A stretch of 64,000 nucleotides of DNA, taken from NCBI GenBank assembly GCA_025093985.1, contig JACAAK010000003.1:868001-932000 (forward strand), written 5' to 3'. Shown in pieces: positions 44,490 to 55,452 of the stretch. The notes under the pieces are model-generated. The model was not told where the DNA came from. It searched no databases and saw only the letters and a program-made list of their open reading frames with translations. The DNA is from Calvatia gigantea. Taxonomy: Eukaryota; Basidiomycota; Agaricomycetes; Agaricales; Lycoperdaceae. Position 1 is the stretch's first letter, and each line of letters starts with the position of its first letter. The position numbers were made by a program, and so were the translations under genes.

Positions 44490-44945
44490 TGGGTAACCGA
44501 CAAAGTGCCGCTGTTAATTCTGACGAGTGTCTCAGAATAACTAACTCACTCACGCCGGGTACAACAACGCCAACAGTAGCATGGCACCAGTGCCCAATCG
44601 CGCAAATGTGGTAGGCCAGCGGACAGTGGACAAAGGATATGCCTTGTCTCACTCAGCTGCAATCACCTTCGGACGTGGGTACGCCGGTCGACCTCGCTTC
44701 TAGCTGGAGCGAGCATCGCCTCTCCACCTGCGATATTGGAGAAACAAAGGAAGACCTTGAGTCTACTTCGTAATCGTAACTTCAAGCGAATTGAATCGGT
44801 CATTTTGTCTCTCACATCCATACTCACCCCTACGTCCGTAGCAGAGGACCCAAGAGCAGATGTTGAGGGGCTGAGGCTGGAGATGTGGACCCCTCCGCCA
44901 CAAAACGGAAGCCCCGCCCGGATAAATCCCAAGTTCACGACTCCC
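44490..44945 (+). pseudogene. Glutaminase A-like tail relic upstream of N6
   Basis: Contains ACAACAACGCCAACAGTAGC, CCCAATCGCGCAAATGTGG, GAAACAAAGGAAGACCTTGAG and GCAGAGGACCCAAGAGCAGAT (DDLRAE-equivalent). Non-coding. Its order with the permease matches 29930-30770 in the first unit. Confidence 0.78.
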
Positions 44946-45168
44946 TTGTGGGTTTTTTTTCTTTGAGTAATGATCGCCTTCCCAACCAATGACAATGAGA
45001 TTGGTTTAGAACATGTAGACACTTGTTTGTAGCCACATTCCGACAATATGTGGGGCCAGGTTAGAGGTAACATAATGAACTTTTAGTATGAAAACCACGA
45101 TACCCTATTACACTCAAGCTCGTGTACTCTGGAGCTTCATCAAAACGCGTACTGCGCGTCGTTGAAAA

Positions 45169-47365
45169 TCAGGAATCCTTAACGTCATCAGTCCCATCAG
45201 TGTCCTTGATGGTATGCACCGGTCCTGTAAACCAATACCTCCCGCCATACTTCGGGAAGAAATAGTACCCCAGTGACAGTAGGATGGTTCCGCCAACTAC
45301 GACCACCGTATAATTCATGCTTTGCGAAGTCGGTCCAGGCGTAGCTGGGAAGAGGAAGACAAGGATCATGAGTAGCATATAGGCGGAAGCGACGGACGCT
45401 ACCGGTCCGCTCTGTAGAACACAGAGATTAGTGGATACATATTTCGATAACAACGCTCAGACGAACCATGATGCCCAGGTTGAATGGCCCATGGACAAAC
45501 TGCGACCCGCCAACAAAACGCGCGATGATCGGCGTCACGAAACCAACGTACTGGCACACCACTGACATCGTGAATACCGCGGTAATCGCCAGTGGACCCG
45601 CGAATGATATCAAACCTAACAATAAGGCGAGGAAAGCGCAGAAACACACGGCGTGGATTGGGGTTTGCGTCCGAGGGTTCATCCTGTATAAGAAACCGGA
45701 GAAAGGAAGACCGTGATCACGGGAAAAGGCGAATATTTGGCGGGACCCCGCTATTAGCTGCAAGAACAGAAAGACAGATTCAAATTTGCTAGTAAATCAA
45801 TAAAAAGGCACGTACATAGTCCATCCCGGTCATGAATAATGTGATTACCATGAATGCCCAGATGATAACAGTCCCAGTAGGTCCCACACTATTAGCGAAG
45901 ATCTGAAGATTGACCCAGTCAATACCCATTTCATTCAAAGAGGAAAGGAATATACCGTAGCCATTGGCTGTCCAATGGGATTTGCGGCCACAGACTGTAA
46001 ATCATCTCCGATATGGAATGCAAGCACAATATTCACAACTGAGGTCGGAGGTCAAAAGACATGGGTGGGACGACAAAGAAGGATCTACTCACTCCACCCA
46101 AGAAGAGAGCTCAGGACAGTTGCGCACATAATAGCAAACGGAACAGCTCGCGGTGCATTTCTAGCTTCTTCACTGATATGGACACTGGTATCAAAACCCG
46201 CTACGACCAGAATAAGAGTTGGGGTGAAACTGGAAATATGGTATGGACTAACCTACTGTCCACGCTGGCGCAAGGAAGCTCAAGATGAATGCATAACCAT
46301 CCGGCCAACCAGATACTGCCGAAAAAAAAAGGAAAAATAAATAAAGAAAGAAAAGAACATGTTAGAATAACGTAAAAGGCGTTAAACCGAACCTACCGTT
46401 TTCGAAATGACCGAAGGCGTAAGATGCTTTATTGACAAATTGACGGGGAGTTGCAATTGGTAGAGCAATTATAACAGTCAGAAACAGGCTTTTATGAGAG
46501 ATCAATCTCCTATGGCGGGAATAATTCTTGAAGTTTATATGTGGACGTACGCAATATTCAGAAATATGTAAGGGTATTGCAGCCTTGCAATGACCTTTGT
46601 GGCGAGACTAGCGAGGATAGCATGAAGAACCATAAGTGCGCAAAAGATACCACTGGAATGACCCTTAGGCATGTGTAGAAGCGACACATAAGGAAGGAGA
46701 AATTACTAGGTTTGTGCATTCGTAGCAACAAAACTTCCGCCTGAGCCAATATTTACTGCTGCCAGGAGCTGTGTAGCACATCCCCAATCCACACTGGCCA
46801 TTCCGGCGATGTACGCCGATGTGTTGATATCTACATGGGCTGAACTAAGCGTCACGCGTCTTCGCGAAGAGTAAGGACTCACATCCGACCAGCCAGGAGA
46901 GAAGTTTTCGGTAGCGAGGAGAAGAGAACTTGAACGTCCAGTAATATAACCCCCCGGCGGTAGGCGCGGCGGAACCAAGTTCGGCCATGGCCATACCAAC
47001 GAAAACCAGAAACACACAGCACGTGAACCACTAAAACCCGTTGGGATGAAGTTTCTTGCGATAAAAAAACAACATACTCCCCAGATCATGCCAACAGGAC
47101 CACCGTAAGGGATGGAGAACAGCAGTACCGCTCTGTAATTAGCCAACGGCACTTTTTTCAGATAACACAAATAAAGGTTCCACAGAAAGAGAACCCACGC
47201 AATCGACTGAACGACGCCCACAATGCTGAACGAAAGCCCGAAAAGTTCCACGCGACTGAAATCCCTTTTGAACTCCTGCTTGTATCCCAGTCGAGCCAAG
47301 ACATCCTGATCACTGAGGGACTTTTCGCTCTCAGTGACGGACCGCTTCTCAGGTGTAGAGGACAT
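45169..47365 (-). CDS. APC-superfamily amino-acid (GABA/choline/polyamine type) permease
   Basis: Plasma-membrane uptake carrier. The first exon (47199-47365) encodes a hydrophilic N-terminus (MSSTPEKRSV...LARLGYKQEFKRDFS) and the start of helix 1 (FGLSFSIVGVVQSIA). After splicing, conserved signatures follow: SIPYGGPVGMIWG, MAMAELGSAAPTAGGLYYW, YRKLLSWLVG, ASVDWGCATQ, FDTSVHISEEARNAPRAVP, GSRQIFAFSRDHGLPFS, NPRTQTPIHAV. About ten short introns are visible and 12 helices are expected. The C-terminus ends DGTDD at 45169. The exon ending in NAQT (about 46708-46713) lacks a clear GT donor, so one junction is unresolved and could be a defect. The 3' end exists as a relic at 30610-30770. Fungal relatives import GABA, choline, amino acids or polyamines; the substrate cannot be fixed here. 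Confidence 0.8.
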
Positions 47366-48176
47366 GGTCAAAGGAAGGGAGTTCGGTTATCATCGGATGC
47401 GAGATATATAGACGCTAGGTGTCGTGCAATATCGCCAATGTTTCCCACCTGAGGCTTCCTACTAGGAGCGAACTAAGATTAAACTTCTTCGACAAGGGAT
47501 CAATATTATCAATCAGCCATCCGGACAGCGTCCCTACATCGTGTCTGTTCAGTTCTTAAAAAAGAAACACTCACATGAAAAGTACCAACATATGACGTCG
47601 GTCCACGGGCCTCATGCCAGGACCACCACTTCCTTCTGGTATCCTGCAGGTCGACTGACAGTCTCAAGATAGAAGTGGTAGTACCGCCTTGACACCTGAC
47701 ACAGTGGAGCAGGCTCGAACTTGCAATGCCGAAGTACGCCAGTAGGTAATCCCAACCGCATAACTCACACCTACAGGTGCAACTATCTTCCGGGCACGAC
47801 GGGTCAGAACACTCTACTTTAGAAGCCCTCTTGTTATATTATGCCGGCATGGCCGTCACCGACCCTGCTATCACCGCGTCCACATTTGGAGCCGAACAAA
47901 GCATGCACTGGTGCCATAATACCTTCCCGTCCGCCTGGCCATGCAGTATGCCACCTGAGCCCCTGTTGGTCTCCCCCCTAAGCTGCCCTGCACCCTCGGC
48001 ATCCCGTACCTGCCTTCTATTAACCTCAGCTACGTGGCCTCCACATCCACAAATCGGTCGAGTAGGTTTTCACATGTATGGATACTCCTCTGGCTAGAGA
48101 AAAAAAAAGATAAAGGAAACGACGAGGTGGGATTCGGAGGCGGGGGGACGCCACATCCCACGCCATGCCGGCGCGT
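47366..48176. other. Intergenic between permease and glutamine-synthetase-like gene
   Basis: Permease promoter and 3' flank of the next gene. A 106-codon plus-strand frame (47777-48097) has no recognisable features and is probably spurious. Confidence 0.45.
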
Positions 48177-49741
48177 TCAATAAAACTCCACGAGGCGGGT
48201 CAGCTGAGCCTCCTCGTCCTGATCTTGCGCCAGAGCACCCGCCAGAGTCTACCACAAAACCCACAAAATCAGTTCAATTCCAAAAATAAGTGTGAAAATC
48301 ACAAACCTTGTTCACTGAAAGGTACTTCTCGATAAAGCTTTCGCCCAAAAGGTACTTCATTTCCAGGTCCTCGATAAGATTCTTCCTCGCCTCCTCTATA
48401 TTCAAGGGCAGTCCTCCTCGTGATCCCCATTGCTCTCCTCTCCTCCTCGGTCATCTCCCAAGCACACAGCGGACCGGGACAATCCTGAATCGCCAAGGGC
48501 TTCATTGCCTTCAGTCCAAGCACTCCCGCCCCGATAATGGCTGCCAATGCTAAGTGAGGATTAGCCGTCCCGTCTATGAAGCGCAATTCGAAATTCCTAG
48601 ACTCGGGAGAAGTAGCATTCGTAAGACGAATGGGTGCCTCCCGGTTCTCAGTACCATAGTGTACATAAGTCCCACCGCTCCAAACACCATCCGCCATGCG
48701 CTTGTACGAAGCAGGAGTTGGGAGGGTGATAGCAGGGATTGCGGGGAGATGCTCTAACAAACCAGCGAGGAACGCTGATTCGTTTTTCGACATTTGATAC
48801 AGGGACTTCGCTTCATCACCTGAATGAACAGAAATGTGTGCATGAGTAGCAGAGCCAGTGCTCGTCATGAAGGGCCTAGGAGCGAAGGTTGCATGAAGGC
48901 CGTGCTTCGCGGCTACGTTTACGATGAGTTCGCGGGTGAAGACGAGTTGGTCCGCAGCGTCGAGTGGATTGAGGGGTCCCGCTACGATTTCGTACTGACC
49001 AGGGGCTGCTTCGGCGTGGATCATTTGTAAAGAGAGACCGGATTCTTGCATGGCGTTCCCGATTTCTTCCAGGATGATGGCCTCCTTTGAGCCGGCGAGG
49101 AACCCATGTGGTGAAGACCACTGATGAATGTTGGAGGGCGTCACAGGATTGGTGGAACTGAGAAGGATGAACTCGGACTCGAAGCCAACCAAGAAGTCAG
49201 CATTGCAAGATATGTTTAGCATCCCTTGGATGAAATGAGAGTCTGCTTTTCACAGATAAGAAAACCGACCTACTTGACGATCCGCTTTAGCAACGTCCTC
49301 GGGCAAAGCCCTACTACTGTACTGGTCAAACCATCCGGACCCCGAAAGGGTGTTTTTTCTTCAAAACAACCAAGCACCCCAAGGTGACCAGTCTGCGAAA
49401 GGCAATGGTCGCAATGTAGACATGTCTGGCACATAAAGATACTCTCCAAAGGACGAGAAGCCCGGTGAGGTGATGAGATATATAAGACCGAGGCTGACTT
49501 TGGCAATGTTCACCCCGGGACGATTCGAGGCCAAAGTTTGCTTGAAGTACTTGATTGGCACAACTCGGCAACGCCTCACATTAGCAAAATCGAGCCAATA
49601 AATTCGAATGTATGCTGTCACATATGAGAATGTTGTTGGGTTTTTCTGCGATTGGGACCATCACTTACAATAGCGCCTATTGAGACTGTCAAAGCTGTAG
49701 ATAACCTGTATCCAAGTTGTCTGGCTTGAAGGCGACGCCAT
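48177..49741 (-). pseudogene. Glutamine-synthetase-like ligase (GS-I / gamma-glutamylpolyamine synthetase type), probable frameshift
   Basis: Members of this family ligate glutamate to ammonia or amines using ATP. The start is the ATG at 49741 (MASPSSQTTW). After a first intron come the beta-grasp N-domain (YIRIYWLDFANVRRCRVVP, PGVNIAKVSLGL, GEYLYVPD), FEEKTPF, LCPRTLLKRIV, and the catalytic domain in 49222-48299: FLVGFESEFILL, HAEAAPGQYEI, THAHISV, RLTNATSPESRNFELR, TANPHLALAAI, NEVPFGRKLYREVPF. A final short exon (DEEAQLTRLVEFY) probably ends at 48177. Between PLPFA and GHLGVLG the frame changes by one base (about 49391-49396) with no intron to explain it, so this copy may be dead or mis-sequenced. 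It lies in the same direction as the permease. Confidence 0.75.
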
Positions 49742-50040
49742 GGTTGTAGTAGTCCATCGCGCCAGGGGGTTGGTGGTTGAGGAGGATCGGTCAAGGATAG
49801 CCATTAAGTTCTTTTAAGGATAAGTATGTGACTTGTCCACGATCACATCGCTGCTTCTCCGCCACACTACGACTTTGATCGGAAGATGGCATTCACTACC
49901 AGGTGAGGCGCCTGATGCAAGCCTGATCACTTCTATTCGGATTTCTGCCTTCCCTTATATTCAAAAAAATGCTTGTACACCCGTATCATGATTGAGCTGC
50001 CTCACAGTTCTCTGCATTCCGGTCTAGCAGGACTAGAAGT
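49742..50040. other. Upstream region of the glutamine-synthetase-like gene
   Basis: No coding signal; presumed promoter. Confidence 0.4.
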
Positions 50041-50042
50041 GT

Positions 50043-50480
50043 CTACTTTGATTCAAGTTGAGGGTCATTAGACCAAAGATAACGTTTGGTTTTCTTCCTT
50101 CGACTGTTATTCCAAGAGCCACGTGCGTATGATTTATGTGAAAGCCTTTCTCCGGGCATTTTCTGAGGCTTTGGTGATTTGACAAGCGGGGCACGGTCTG
50201 AACCCTCACCTCCACCACTTCCTGAAGTTTGTATTTCTAGGTAACGTTCAAGCGAATTCAGGCGGACGATCAGCGTCGTTTTATTGGGTAGAGAATCGAC
50301 TGTGTGATCGTAAGTTGGCCGCGGGCATTTTTCCACGAGATTCGCGCAGGCTAACAGGGTATTGATATCGAAGCGATTAGAGGAGGACGGAGAGGATTGA
50401 ATATTGATTATAAACTTGATAAGGGGAATGACACATGCGGGTCTTTCTGGCTGCTCAGGGCAATCCTCTGAGTAATGTTC
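50043..50480 (-). CDS. Possible hypothetical protein, partial
   Basis: An open minus-strand frame of about 145 codons (PLIKFIINIQ, FDINTLLACANLVEKCPRP, TLIVRLNSLERYLEIQ) ends in a strongly basic C-terminus (SRRKKTKRY) at 50043. The composition looks protein-like, but no start codon, splice sites or family could be assigned. The 50.5-51.3 kb upstream region offers no clear preceding exon. It could be the last exon of an unrecognised gene or a relic. Confidence 0.25.
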   Translation of the reverse strand, partial: EHYSEDCPEQPERPACVIPLIKFIINIQSSPSSSNRFDINTLLACANLVEKCPRPTYDHTVDSLPNKTTLIVRLNSLERYLEIQTSGSGGGEGSDRAPLVKSPKPQKMPGERLSHKSYARGSWNNSRRKKTKRYLWSNDPQLESK

Positions 50481-51365
50481 CTTAAGCTGATCAGCTCCTG
50501 ACGCAAATAATAGAAAGGAACCAATGTGCCAGCAAAATAGCTGGCAGGTCCAAAGTTGGTTCCAAGAAACTGGTGATAACTATCTTCGTGGGTAATCCCA
50601 ACCCACTCTCAGGTAATCCTGGTTGGTCTTCTTGTAACAAGAAGCATTAAACAACCTAGAAGTTGATCCTTATGGGTGGCTGGGGTAAAAATAGACTGAG
50701 CAGGCATCGGGTGACCCTGTATATCTTACGTGAGATGACAACAGGCAGTCAACAAACTTGGACCCGCGAACCGTCAGGAACGGGTGATTAATAAGATGTG
50801 TACGATGAGGCTGCAGTGGTGGTCAATGTCGTAGGAGCGCAGATACCTGGAACAAAACACGACGCCACACATGTGTCTGACAAACTACAGTGCCCTAAAG
50901 TCAACAGAAAGTTAACCCCTTGACCGCTGCCCACATTACCTAGTCACACGTCCTCACGGATACCGGTTTTTTAAGCTCCCACTGAGTCTCCGAGCCCCCC
51001 GATCTGTAGTGCAGTATATCAAATTCTCTTGAAAATGACTATTCCCGAGTTTGGATGTGCTGGTTGAAGGTACCCAAATAAGATAGTCCGGGGAAGACTC
51101 TGATGATATAAGTTCTACATTCATCAAAGCGCGGCTCGAAACAAGCAGGCTAGCACCACGGCTTCCGAAATTCAAGCACACTTCTGACCGAGATATACGC
51201 CGCGCCGGTTGACTATTTCTGCCTCCTTTTCCTCCACCACTGGGGAGGCAAGACCGTGCTGCGAGGCTCCCAGGTGATGGAAGGACGATATTTAGAGAGC
51301 CTGCGATCCAGAATACCCCTTCCTTTTCGTCCTGTGCGAGAGCCACCCCCCTGCCCATCGCTACG
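50481..51365. other. Intergenic, nothing recognised
   Basis: No conserved protein segment or RNA gene. A 159-codon minus-strand frame (50954-51433) overlaps the start of the next gene and is considered spurious. Confidence 0.4.
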
Positions 51366-52596
51366 ATGGGTAACCACTTTATTGCCTCATACCGCCCAGA
51401 CGAATCACCGGCAGAAATTTTCGCAGAACACACCTGGCTCCAGGGTGCATTTCTTGCGGCAGTGGTGTACGGAATCCAATTCGTACTCTATGTCATGACA
51501 CTCTTTTTCCTCTGGAAGTTGCGAAACCGGACGAACACCAAGCAAAATCTTTTTTTTATGTTTTACATCTCAGTCATCTTCGTTTTATCGACGCTTTATA
51601 TGGCTGGTCTTTTGGAATTCACCCAGGAGGCTTTTATTGACAACCGAAATATACCTGGTGGACCCACTGCATTTGAGAATGTTATGTTTTCTCTGCCAAT
51701 CGACATGCTTGCGAACGTTATCATGGTCTTGAATAGCTGGTTTTGTGACGTTATTAACGTATGTATACGATTATAAACTATTTCATTGTATTTGTTAACA
51801 GGGCATAATATGACAGGTTTGGCGTTGTCTGATCATTTACAGGGGCTGTAGAGTCCCGTCCTGGATGGTCAACGTCATACCGATGTTACTCTACCTCGGT
51901 TCTGTAGGTCAGGATAATTCTATCTTTGAAAATGACAAGTAAAGCGCTAAATTTCAAAAGCATTCGGTATCCTTTTCCTCAAACAGGTCGGGACAGTGTC
52001 TCAGTCACCTTGGGACTCCTCAGGAATTAACTTCACAATCCCATATTACACAATGTCCCTAGCATTAAACATACTCGTCACCCTCCTTATCGTCCTGCGC
52101 CTTTTGTATTATCGCCACCGCATCGTCCAGATCATGGGCTCAGATCATGGCTCGCAGTATACATCCTTAGCAGCCATGGTCGTCGAGTCAGCCGCCATTT
52201 ATTCGTCGTTTGCTCTCCTATTCCTTGTTCCGTTTGCCCTAAAAAGCCCCCTGTCACAGTTATTCCTGCAAGCTTTATCAATGGTGCAAGTGAGTAATTA
52301 CAAGTGGTCCCCGAACAGCACTTCCCTGACCAATGCCATAGGGCGTGTCCACATTCCTCATTATCTTCCGTGTTGCCACAGGCAAAGGCTGGTCATATGA
52401 TACCTATGCGGTTACTATGACCTCTACAACTCTTGCGGCCAAAACAGTCGGCGGGACGCCAACAAGGAAATTCCGGTTGAGGAAGATAAGGGGACAGAAT
52501 TCAACAACTGTCTTGTCATCTCGCGAGCACTGGCGGTGGAGCTCACGAGGCACCCATCCTGTTGGGGACAGTTTCGTCATCCAATTATTTAAATAG
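51366..52596 (+). CDS. Multi-pass (about 7 TM) membrane protein of an uncharacterised mushroom family (4 exons, 345 aa)
   Basis: Exons 51366-51758, 51817-51903, 51987-52289, 52342-52596, with GT-AG introns of 58, 83 and 52 bp and an open joined frame. Hydrophobic helices are visible at about residues 31-52, 65-85, 105-130, 145-162, 180-205, 220-245 and 250-265. Motifs typical of this expanded basidiomycete family are FIDNRNIPGGP in the loop after helix 2, VWRCLIIY, LNILVTLLIVLRLLYYR, YTSLAAMVVESAAIY and LIIFRVATGKGW. The C-terminal 65 residues are polar and basic. No enzymatic motif is present and the function is unknown; the topology resembles a G-protein-coupled receptor, but that is not evidence of one. 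Confidence 0.85.
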
Positions 52597-53984
52597 CGGG
52601 CAGCAAAAAAAAGGCATGGAGATCTCAAAGCATGTTCTAGTTGAGAAAAGTGTGTAATGTGTTGGAACCTAGTAGAAAAGGCATCCCCCCTCGATTGTTA
52701 CATTTATTATTCAGGCTATTCTCTTCCTCGGCCTTCATCAGGACTCCCATGAGGAAATTGATGCAGCTCTTTGGATTCTGCGCCCAATCATGCCGATCGG
52801 ATCGGTGGTAGAACTAGGTTAGTGAATTAGATAGTCTCCCACTGTCGCCTTTCTCATAGGCGCAGATGGTGACCACACGTGTGTGGAATACTTTGCAGAA
52901 TTCGTGATGTGGTGTACTTGTAACGCCAGCACAAAGTGAAATTTGAATGAGAACGCAGAGTATTTGAGGCTAGCAGCATGAACTCTGGCGCAGTAGCACC
53001 ACTTCTATCAGCGTTGTATGTAAGCCTACCATTACAGACCGAAGGGGCGAGTTTGGGATAAGAACTCGAAAGTGCCAGCACCTATCTGATGATGAAGTTG
53101 GTCCAAAGTTCAGGTGGGGTGGAAAAGGAGCGCAGAGAGAAGAGATGGAGGGGGAGCGGAAGTTAGGAAAAGCACTTTGGAGCAGTGGTTTGGACGAGTC
53201 CGATATATTGGTAGATTCACATGCAAAGCTCACGGAAGTCACACCACTAGTTGAGAGAATCTGTTGCGCAGTCAGAAACATTACAGGCAGCACACCTATA
53301 ACGAGGATGTTGGGTTTGCCCAATGAAGAGATAAGGCGGCGGTTCAACGAAAATTAGATGTGACTGCGTCCGTCAGTCACGAGGCTTCGAAACGGGGTCC
53401 AGGAAAAGAGAGACAGAGGCCGGGAACACAAGAGAACGAGGGCCGAGAGTGATGACGTCGGATACGTCATTGAGAAAGAGTCGAGAAAAGAGAGACGAGA
53501 GACTGCGAGACAACGCGAGAAGGAGAGGCAAGACACTTAATTTTAGCAACTTCAAGAGAGAGGGGGAGTGGGTATCCAATTACTAGGTGTCGAGCCTCTA
53601 CTGGCTCGACTGTATTTATACTATAGACAACTTGTCCGGTGTTCAATTTCTACGGTTATCTACAAATGCTGAATCTGTATGGCAAGGGTACTAAGTCGGA
53701 AAAATGGAGGCTAGAGTAGCTTGTGGTAAGATATTGGGATTTCTGAAACACAGTGAATGAATGCACAACAACAGAGGCGAAGAAATTGAATTTAAAAAAA
53801 TGTTAATAACGAGAGAGGTGTATGGCGAAATTTTAATAAATGGGCATTGGTCTGAAACACAACGTATGGCAGGTGAAACGGATGGTCTATAGAATGGGCA
53901 AGGAACGAGCGGATTGGCGACGGATCGTTGAATGGTCGGGGTGACGGAATCTTCGGAGGGGTGGACTAATTAGTGTGAGATGCT
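52597..53984. other. Intergenic with purine-rich tract and hairpin
   Basis: No gene recognised. A short plus-strand exon-like frame (about 52714-52821, LGLHQDSHEEIDAALWILRP) follows an acceptor-like TTATTCAG but has no partner exons. A GA-rich tract spans about 53395-53575. It is followed by an 8-bp perfect hairpin (53589-53596 with 53603-53610) and TATTTATA, a layout like the start of an LTR or a promoter. Confidence 0.4.
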
Positions 53985-54880
53985 CGTCGGGTGCCGTTCC
54001 GAAGGCAGCCGACGTGCAGTCTCCACACCAACGCAGAGGGGTTTATTACCGGCCCTCGTCGCGAAGCAATTTTTGCCAACTTGAGGACCACTTGTAGCTG
54101 TTCTGTGGGACGAGTCGAACCCCGCTCCAGCAAAATGAATGGCGGTGCGGGCGCAGGCAAATAGCCCAGCAAAAACTTAAATAAAGACCCAGGTTGCCCT
54201 TTCAGATGGTCATAGTAGTGAAGAGACGACACTTGGGTCGGATTTCCCGGAGTTTGTTCGTCGGACGGAACAGGATCCCCTTGTCGGTCTCTCGTAAAAC
54301 AGGGAGGTTGGTTTGCCGCGGAATGGATTCGACGTCGTCTGGGAGATTAAATGTTGCAACGATCTCAGGCTCCAGGCGGGTGAGGAAAATCCAAGGGGAA
54401 GGATTAGCCCCTGCTCGAGTGAGTTCGCCAACGATCTGGGCGGCGTCGGCCTCTGCTTCTTGACTCACTCACCGTCCTCTTTCTTTATGTCGGAGTTGGT
54501 AAACAGAGTGACAAGCAAGTCAGGAAACTGGTGAGGTAGTGCCTTCTTGACCAGACTTTGTCTGTGGGGAACCTCGTCGCCGAGAATGAGCTGTGGCGCA
54601 CTCGTTGTAAATTTGATAAGTTGGTAGGCGAGGACGTTGAAGAGCAATCGTGATCATCTTAGTGATTGGGTCGAGAAAGAAGTTTGCACCAAATTTGTCA
54701 TACTACTTTCTTGGGTTAGAGAGCCTAATTTAGTCTGGTATTTGTTCACCGCTTGGTAGTGCGTACCCTGTTTTACTACTTTGCGCCCTTCAAGCCGAGA
54801 CGAGTATGAATCATCTATATTTGGAAAATCTACCTGTATCCTCAACAGTGTCCTCTTCCTTCCATGCCCAGTTGTGCAAT
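53985..54880 (-). pseudogene. Rearranged NACHT NLR-like relic N8
   Basis: Minus-strand fragments of the NLR family: KFGANFF (equivalent of KLGASFFFSRP) near 54690, LAYQLIKF and KKALPHQFPDLLVT (54647-54465), WIFLTRLEPEIVATFNLP and LPVLRETDKGIL (54430-54250), and remnants of the VDFSAGLFACAH region and VLKLAK (about 54170-54080). The remnant of the C-terminal exon (IQVD, YSSRLEGRKV) is at 54880-54730, that is, upstream of the NTPase pieces. The order is therefore permuted, as if two neighbouring NLR remnants were fused. Many stops and frameshifts; no function. Confidence 0.8.
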
Positions 54881-55452
54881 GTAATTTTCCAGGAAGGATG
54901 CCAGTTCACGCTCAGGAGCAATGCCAACCTTTATTTTGAAGGTGAGCATGGGTGACGATGCATGAAGTGGTGCCGCAACTGACCCACAACCCAATGCGCA
55001 CGCTCACTAAATACACCTCACAAAATTCCCGAGCAGATACACCCAGCGGGAAGATTCCGTGCTCTAGATTACACCACCCAGCATTCCATCACCTCCCGCT
55101 CCCCTTCATCCCAAATCAGGAGTAGAGCAATGGGAATAACTATACACGGTTTACAGAGTCAAGGCAAGGATTCAAAACATCTGCGGGACGGGTGCCCCGC
55201 ACAAGAGTTGAATATTAGATTAAAGTCTTACGGGGTGACGAAACGAAGGTTACCCAAGATAAAACAAAGAAACTGTTTGCTACGACGCAACCCTGGGGAT
55301 AAAAGAAGAAAAAAAAGAAGTGAAGTGATTCGGCCTTGTGGCTGATGTTCCACAGCTTTCGACTATGGGTCAAAACGACGCCGGTTGCGTGTCCCACCTG
55401 TGCCCGTTTCGGCGCCTAGACATTACTGTCCCAGTTCGGTATCCCTCTCAAC
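54881..55452. other. Intergenic, 3' flank of N7
   Basis: No gene. A 71-codon plus-strand frame (55130-55345) is unremarkable. Confidence 0.4.
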
